Positions 58,647-64,000 of a stretch of 64,000 nucleotides of DNA are shown one piece after another. Source of the stretch: Gemmatimonas sp. (lineage in GTDB: Bacteria; Gemmatimonadota; Gemmatimonadetes; Gemmatimonadales; Gemmatimonadaceae). The stretch lies in the NCBI GenBank assembly GCA_011390935.1, contig JAABRL010000004.1:62001-126000 (forward strand), in the 5' to 3' direction. Position numbers and translations under genes: made by a program. The notes beneath the pieces are model-generated. The model saw only the letters and a list, made by a program, of their open reading frames with translations. It had not been told where the DNA came from and did not search any database. Position 1 is the stretch's first letter; every line of letters starts with the position of its first letter.

Positions 58647-59939
58647 ATGAAGCCGGTCACCGCGTTCTCCTGCCCCAACTGCGGGGCATCGATCACGATG
58701 CAGGCGCAAGGCTGGTCGGTCACGGTCGCGTGCGGCACCTGCGGCTCGGTGCTCGATGCCCTGCACCCCACGTTGCGCGTGCTGCAGCGCCATGCGGAGC
58801 GGCTCACGTTCACGCCGAAGATTCCGCTCGGCACGCGCGGCACGATCAACGGTCGCCAATATGTGGTGATCGGCTGTCAGCGGGTCACGATCACGGTGGA
58901 GGGGGTGGACTACTCGTGGACTGAGTACGTGTGCTTCAATCCGTATCACGGCTTCGTGTACCTGTCGGAGTATCAGGGACACTGGAATGTGATCGAGAAG
59001 CTGCGCACGCGCCCCGAGGAGCACGGGGGCACCGCGGTGCTGCACGACGGTCGCACATTCCGGCATTTTCAGAGTGCCAACGCGCGCACGACCTTCGCCC
59101 TTGGTGAGTTTCCCTGGGAGTTGCGTGTCGGCGACGAGGTGCGCGCGCGCGATTTCGTGTCGCCGCCGTATCTGCTCTCGGCCGAAGGCACCGCGCTCGA
59201 GACGACGTGGTCGATGGGGCGCTATACGCCACCGGCGGAGATCGCACGCATGTTCGGCATCAAGGCGCTCGATACGCGTGCAACCGGCGTGTTCGCGAAT
59301 CAGCCCAATCCGCACCTGAGCAGCGCGCGCCGTGTGCGGCGCGTGTGGGGGTGGCTGACGGTGGCGTGGGCGGCGATGCTGGTGGCGGCGCTGCTGCTGA
59401 CCGCCAAGCAGGAGGTGCTCGTGGAGCGGGGGGAGTTTGCGCGCGCCAACGGCGAGGCGAACGCCGTGGTGCTCGGTCCGTTCGAACTCACGGGACGTTC
59501 GTCGAATGTGCGCGTGAATGTGCGCTCCGACGTGTCCAACGACTGGGTGTGGTTCGGGCTCGCGCTCATTGATGACGAGACCGGACAGGCGCGCGACTTC
59601 AGCGCCCAGACCAGCTACTACTATGGTCGCGACAGCGATGGCAACTGGTCGGAAGGGTCGCAGAAGGATGATGTGACGGTCGCCGAGGTGCCCTCTGGTC
59701 GATACCTGTTGCGCGTCGCTCCCGAAGGTGATCCGATCGGGGCGCGCGTGGTGAACTACGAAGTGCGCGTGGTGCGCGATGTGCCGTCGATGCTGCTGTT
59801 CGGCCTCGCGTTCGGCGCGCTGCTGCTGCCGATGGCCTTTGCCTGGTGGCCCACCATCGGCTTCGAAAGCCGTCGCTGGAACGAGAGCGATCACGAGGGC
59901 GTGGTGCTGTCCTTCCCGCCAGAGGAGGCGCGCACATGA
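58647..59939 (+). CDS. DUF4178 domain protein with N-terminal zinc ribbon and C-terminal transmembrane segments
   Basis: CPNCGAS...CGTCGS; YVVIGCQRVTITVEGVDYSWTEYVCFNPYHGFVYLSEYQGHWNVI; TM at WLTVAWAAMLVAALLLT and MLLFGLAFGALLLPMAFAWW. Confidence 0.75.
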   Translation: MKPVTAFSCPNCGASITMQAQGWSVTVACGTCGSVLDALHPTLRVLQRHAERLTFTPKIPLGTRGTINGRQYVVIGCQRVTITVEGVDYSWTEYVCFNPYHGFVYLSEYQGHWNVIEKLRTRPEEHGGTAVLHDGRTFRHFQSANARTTFALGEFPWELRVGDEVRARDFVSPPYLLSAEGTALETTWSMGRYTPPAEIARMFGIKALDTRATGVFANQPNPHLSSARRVRRVWGWLTVAWAAMLVAALLLTAKQEVLVERGEFARANGEANAVVLGPFELTGRSSNVRVNVRSDVSNDWVWFGLALIDDETGQARDFSAQTSYYYGRDSDGNWSEGSQKDDVTVAEVPSGRYLLRVAPEGDPIGARVVNYEVRVVRDVPSMLLFGLAFGALLLPMAFAWWPTIGFESRRWNESDHEGVVLSFPPEEART

Positions 59940-60124
59940 TTCGCACGGTGCTGTATGCGGTGTATGGCGTGGCGGTGCTGGGGCTGCTCGGCACGGCGCA
60001 GTATCGCGGCTGGAGCTTCACGCGCGGCGAATCGGCCGTGGTCGACCCGAAATCGGTGCGCGCCAATCCCGGCGCGTACCGATCCCCGTACTTCATTCCG
60101 GGGCGCACGCTCCGTGGCAAGTAA
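59936..60124 (+). CDS. small single-TM protein of the SPFH/SpeD/DUF4178 cluster
   Basis: MIRTVLYAVYGVAVLGLLGTAQYRGWSFTRGESAVVDPKSVRANPGAYRSPYFIPGRTLRGK; ATGA overlap with the previous gene. Confidence 0.65.
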   Translation: MIRTVLYAVYGVAVLGLLGTAQYRGWSFTRGESAVVDPKSVRANPGAYRSPYFIPGRTLRGK

Positions 60125-60136
60125 AGGAGAATCGCC

Positions 60137-60349
60137 GTGGAATACACGCTGATGCAGAATGTGACGTCGGCCGCCCTCTTTGCCGGCCTGGGCGTGGTGT
60201 TGTTCGTGATCGCGTTCATCATTCTGGATCTGCTCACGCCCGGCAAGCTGTGGCATGAGATCAGCGAGAAGAAGAACACGGCCGCTGCCATTCTGATGGG
60301 TTCGGCGGCGCTCGCGCTCGGCATCATCGTCGCGGCTGCCATTCATTGA
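60137..60349 (+). CDS. DUF350-family small membrane protein
   Basis: ALFAGLGVVLFVIAFIILDLLTPGKLWHEISEKKNTAAAILMGSAALALGIIVAAAI. Confidence 0.75.
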   Translation: MEYTLMQNVTSAALFAGLGVVLFVIAFIILDLLTPGKLWHEISEKKNTAAAILMGSAALALGIIVAAAIH

Positions 60350-61842
60350 ACGCGGCCCTCTTCGCCACCGTCTGTCTCATCGCGGCGTGCGGGCTCATCT
60401 ACGAGCTCGTCGCCGGCGCGCTGGCGTCGTATGTGCTGGGCGACAGCATCACGCAGTTCTCCACCGTGATCGGGACGTACCTGTTCGCGATGGGCATCGG
60501 CAGCTGGCTCTCGCGCTTCATCGTGCGCGGTGTCGTGAGCCGGTTCGTGATGATCGAACTGATTGTGGGTGTCGTGGGCGGCTTTTCGGCACTGCTGCTG
60601 TTTCTCGTGTTCACGTGGACCAGTGCGTTCCGTCCCGTGTTGTACGGCGTGGTGAGTCTGATCGGCATTCTGGTGGGCCTCGAGATTCCGCTCCTCATGC
60701 GCATTCTCAAGGACCGGTTTTCCTTCAAGGATGTGGTCGCGAACGTGCTCACGTTCGACTACGTCGGCGCGCTTGGTGCCTCGCTGCTGTTCCCGCTCTT
60801 TCTCGTGCCGCGGCTGGGGTTGGTGCGCTCGGCGCTGGCCTTCGGCCTGGTGAACGTGCTGGTCGCGCTCTGGAGCACGTATCTGTTCCGCGACGAGCTG
60901 CCGCAACGGCGGGGGCTGCAGTTTGCCTCGCTCTTCGCCGCGCTGCTGCTCGGTGCCGGCCTCTGGAAAGGGCAGACCATCACGACGCTCGCCGAAGAGG
61001 GGCTGTACGCCGATCCGGTGATTCTCGCGCGTGACACGCGCTATCAGCGCATCGTGCTCACCAGCTGGAAGGACGACCTGCGGCTCTATCTCAACGGGCA
61101 CCTGCAGTTCGCGTCGCGCGACGAGTATCGCTACCACGAAGCGCTCGTGCATCCCGGGCTTGCGGCGTTGCCGAAAGCCGCCAAGGTGCTCGTGCTGGGA
61201 GGCGGTGACGGACTGGCCGTGCGCGAGATCCTCAAGCATCCCGGCGTGGAGGACATCACGCTGGTGGATCTCGATGAAGGCATGACCGAGCTGTTCACGT
61301 CACACGCGCGCCTCACGCCGCTCAACGACGGTGCGCTCAGTGACCCACGGGTGCGCGTGATCAACGCCGACGCCTTCGTGTGGCTCGACCAGCACACCGG
61401 CACGTTCGATTTCATCGTGATCGACTTTCCCGATCCGAGCAACTATCACGTGGGCAAGCTGTACACGAGTGCGTTCTATCGACTCGTGCGTCAGCATCTG
61501 GCCAGCGATGGGTTCATTGCCGTGCAGTCCACGTCTCCGCTGTTCGCGCGACAGTCGTTCTGGAGCATCGTGGCCACGCTGCAAGGCGCCGGGTTGCGCA
61601 CGTATCCGTACCACGTGTATGTGCCGAGCTTCGGCGAGTGGGGGTTCGTGATCGCGGGCACCGTGCCGTACCAGCCGCCGCATACGCTGCCTGACGGCCT
61701 GCGCTATCTCACCGTGGCAGGCGTGCCCGCGCTGTTCGATTTTCCCGCCGATATGCAGCCCGTGCCCGCTGAGCCGAACCGCCTGAACAATCAGGTACTC
61801 GTGCGCTACTACGAGCGGGAATGGGCCGCGATCAATCGGTGA
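60346..61842 (+). CDS. membrane-embedded polyamine aminopropyltransferase (spermine/spermidine synthase family)
   Basis: Multi-TM N-terminus (CGLIYELVAGALASYVLGDSITQFSTVIGTYLFAMGIGSWLS) plus YHEALVHPGLAALPKAAKVLVLGGGDGLAVREILKHPGVEDITLVDLDEGM; TTG start overlapping the DUF350 stop. Confidence 0.9.
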   Translation: MNAALFATVCLIAACGLIYELVAGALASYVLGDSITQFSTVIGTYLFAMGIGSWLSRFIVRGVVSRFVMIELIVGVVGGFSALLLFLVFTWTSAFRPVLYGVVSLIGILVGLEIPLLMRILKDRFSFKDVVANVLTFDYVGALGASLLFPLFLVPRLGLVRSALAFGLVNVLVALWSTYLFRDELPQRRGLQFASLFAALLLGAGLWKGQTITTLAEEGLYADPVILARDTRYQRIVLTSWKDDLRLYLNGHLQFASRDEYRYHEALVHPGLAALPKAAKVLVLGGGDGLAVREILKHPGVEDITLVDLDEGMTELFTSHARLTPLNDGALSDPRVRVINADAFVWLDQHTGTFDFIVIDFPDPSNYHVGKLYTSAFYRLVRQHLASDGFIAVQSTSPLFARQSFWSIVATLQGAGLRTYPYHVYVPSFGEWGFVIAGTVPYQPPHTLPDGLRYLTVAGVPALFDFPADMQPVPAEPNRLNNQVLVRYYEREWAAINR

Positions 61843-61885
61843 GCGCGCACGGTGTGACGGTGCGCCGGCGTCGGAGAGGCCCGAG

Positions 61886-63481
61886 GTGACCGGCGGATCG
61901 CGTCGCGAGTTTCTGCGGCAGCTCATGGCCGCTGCTGCGATGGCGATGCCGCTGCGCGGTGCGTCGGCGGTGCCGGGCGCGCCGGCACTGCACGGACTCA
62001 CGCCCAAGGGACGCGTGATCACGGGCGGGTTTGCCGATCCCGACATGGCGGTGGGACACGCGCTTCGCGATGCGACGCTGCCACGAGCCGGCCGTGCACC
62101 GCGCCGGCGAACACGCGTGGCGATCGTGGGGGGCGGCGTGAGTGGCCTCTCGGCTGGTTGGCATCTCGATGCGTTGGGAGAACGCGACTGGTTGCTGCTT
62201 GAACTGTCGGCCGAACCCGGGGGCAACTCGCGCGCTGGGGAAAATGCGATCACCCGCTATCCATGGGGCGCGCACTACCTGCCGCTCCCCGCGCCCGATG
62301 CGGTGCACGTCCGGCAGCTGCTGCGTGAAGTCGGGGTGCTGCATGCGGATGGCTCGTTCGATGAGCGCACGCTCTGTCACACGCCGCAGGAACGCTTATG
62401 GCAGCACGGGCAGTGGCACGAGGGGCTCGAGCCGCTCGACGCGGCACCGGCCTGGGAGCGGGCGGAGTGGGAGCGATTTGACGCGCAGGTGGCCGCGTGG
62501 CGTGAGACCGGTGCCTTTCGCGTGCCGATGGCCGGCGCGCCGTTCGACACGCCCACCGCGCTCAACGCCACGCGTGCGCTGGATGGCATCACGGGGGAGG
62601 CCTGGCTCTCCGCCAACGGGTATCGGTCGCCCACACTGCGCTGGTGGCTGGAGTACGGCACGCGCGATGACTACGGGGCCTCGCTGTCGCAGGTGAGTGC
62701 GTGGGCTGCCGCGCACTACTTCGCGGGGCGGCCGGCTGACGAGGACGGACCGCTCACGTGGCCCGAGGGCAATGCCTTCCTGGTGCAGCATCTCGCGCGG
62801 AAGGCCGGCGATCGTGTGATCACATCGGCACCAACCGTCGCGATCGAGGCCAGCGGCTCGCGCTGGCTCGTGCACACGCCGCGGGCAGTTGTGGAGTGTG
62901 ATGTGGTGATCTGGGCCGCCCCACTGTTTGTGTTGCCGCGCGTGCTGTCCGGCGCGACGCCGCCGGTCACCACGGAATACGCACCGTGGGTGGTCGCGAA
63001 CGTCACGCTCGATCGACGCCCGCGGGAGAGGGGCGCCGTGCTGGCGTGGGACAACGTGATCTATGGCAGCCGCTCCCTTGGCTACGTGTCGGCCACGCAC
63101 CAATCACTCGCGCAACCACGCGACGAAACCGTGTGGACGTGGTATCACGCGGTGGTGGACCGACCGGCGCTCGAGGCACGGCGCTGGCTCGAGCTGCGAC
63201 CGTGGACGGAATGGCGCGACGAGATTCTGGCCGACCTGCATCGCGCGCATCCCGACATCGCCGAGTGTGTGTCGCGCGTGGATGTGTGGCGCTGGGGGCA
63301 CGCCATGGCGCGTCCGGTGCCCGGATTGCTGCGACGCACGCAGGCGCTTTCCGAGTGGCGGCCGGCGCCACGCGTCGTGCTCGCGCACGCGGATCTGAGT
63401 GGCCTGTCGATCTTCGAGGAAGCGCAGTGGCAGGGTGTCCGCGCAGCGACCGATGCGGCACGGCTGCTCGGCGGCGCATGA
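61886..63481 (+). CDS. Tat-type FAD-dependent amine oxidase-like oxidoreductase
   Basis: Twin-Arg SRREFLRQLMAAAAMAMP; Rossmann RVAIVGGGVSGLSAGWHLDALGERDWLLLELSAEPGGNSRAG; C-terminal ADLSGLSIFEEAQWQGVRAA. Confidence 0.85.
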   Translation: MTGGSRREFLRQLMAAAAMAMPLRGASAVPGAPALHGLTPKGRVITGGFADPDMAVGHALRDATLPRAGRAPRRRTRVAIVGGGVSGLSAGWHLDALGERDWLLLELSAEPGGNSRAGENAITRYPWGAHYLPLPAPDAVHVRQLLREVGVLHADGSFDERTLCHTPQERLWQHGQWHEGLEPLDAAPAWERAEWERFDAQVAAWRETGAFRVPMAGAPFDTPTALNATRALDGITGEAWLSANGYRSPTLRWWLEYGTRDDYGASLSQVSAWAAAHYFAGRPADEDGPLTWPEGNAFLVQHLARKAGDRVITSAPTVAIEASGSRWLVHTPRAVVECDVVIWAAPLFVLPRVLSGATPPVTTEYAPWVVANVTLDRRPRERGAVLAWDNVIYGSRSLGYVSATHQSLAQPRDETVWTWYHAVVDRPALEARRWLELRPWTEWRDEILADLHRAHPDIAECVSRVDVWRWGHAMARPVPGLLRRTQALSEWRPAPRVVLAHADLSGLSIFEEAQWQGVRAATDAARLLGGA

Positions 63482-63485
63482 ACAA

Positions 63486-63517
63486 CGCCGCGCGCCCCGG
63501 AACCGGAACGCGCGGCG
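63486..63517. terminator. candidate hairpin between convergent genes
   Basis: CGCCGCGCG...CGCGCGGCG 9-bp inverted repeat in the intergenic region before argJ (minus strand). Confidence 0.4.
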
Positions 63518-63542
63518 TGGCTGAGGCAGCGACGAACGTACG

Positions 63543-64000
63543 TCAGGACGAGTAGTAGGCGGCGTTTTCGTCGATGTAGCCCTTGGTGAGGTCACAGCCG
63601 AACGCCGTCGCGCGCCCGGTACCCATGCCCAGCTCGACCTCGAGCTCCACGAGTTCGTGACTGAGCGCTGCCCGCACGGTGCCATCGTCGAATGGCAGAC
63701 GCAAACCACCACGCACGACGGGAAACCGGTTGATCCACGCGTCCGTGCTCGCCGGATCGATCGTGCAGTCGAAACACTTGCCAACGGCCATCAGCAGTCG
63801 GCCCACGTTCGGATCGGCGCCGTGCACCATCGTCTTCACCAGCGGCGAGTTCACGATGCTCTTGGCCACCACGCGTGCCTCCGCGTTGTTGAGCGCGCCC
63901 CGCACGTGGACCTTGAGCAGATGTTTGGCGCCCTCGCCATCACGCGCGAGGATTTCGGTCATGCGTACGCACCCGGCGAGCAGTGCGGCACGGAACGCGG
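63543..64000 (-). CDS. argJ: glutamate N-acetyltransferase/amino-acid acetyltransferase ArgJ, C-terminal part (continues beyond window)
   Basis: LKVHVRGALNNAEARVVAKSIVNSPLVKTMVHGADPNVGRLLMAVGK ... TAFGCDLTKGYIDENAAYYSS; frame open to window edge. Confidence 0.95.
   Translation of the reverse strand, partial: AFRAALLAGCVRMTEILARDGEGAKHLLKVHVRGALNNAEARVVAKSIVNSPLVKTMVHGADPNVGRLLMAVGKCFDCTIDPASTDAWINRFPVVRGGLRLPFDDGTVRAALSHELVELEVELGMGTGRATAFGCDLTKGYIDENAAYYSS

Overview
High-GC chromosomal window, gene-dense, with a Gemmatimonadota-like gene content (inferred from the mix of SprA, Oar-like TonB receptors and 'DSVRRDSL'-type linkers; not proven). It holds housekeeping modules: acs, ccmABCD, hemDCB, ppa, Ktr/Trk K+ uptake, ctaB, lptFG, mlaED, comEA-pilB-pilT-pilC and the argJ end. 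Accessory modules are: (1) a SPFH / SpeD / DUF4178 x2 / small TM protein / DUF350 / membrane aminopropyltransferase / Tat-type flavin amine oxidase cluster (56475-63481), the strongest candidate for an under-described system; (2) an Oar-like receptor / two OB-fold-like lipoproteins / Oar-like receptor / endonuclease I locus (24144-34841), possibly for extracellular DNA scavenging; (3) a tightly overlapping five-gene minus-strand KS / SRPBCC / methyltransferase / flavin reductase / FAD-reductase operon (10789-15130); (4) a peptidoglycan-binding protein with an unassigned C-terminus next to a truncated beta-propeller-like remnant (51130-53295). No rRNA, tRNA, CRISPR array or intact transposase was recognised. 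All assignments come from reading the translations by eye; no database search was run.
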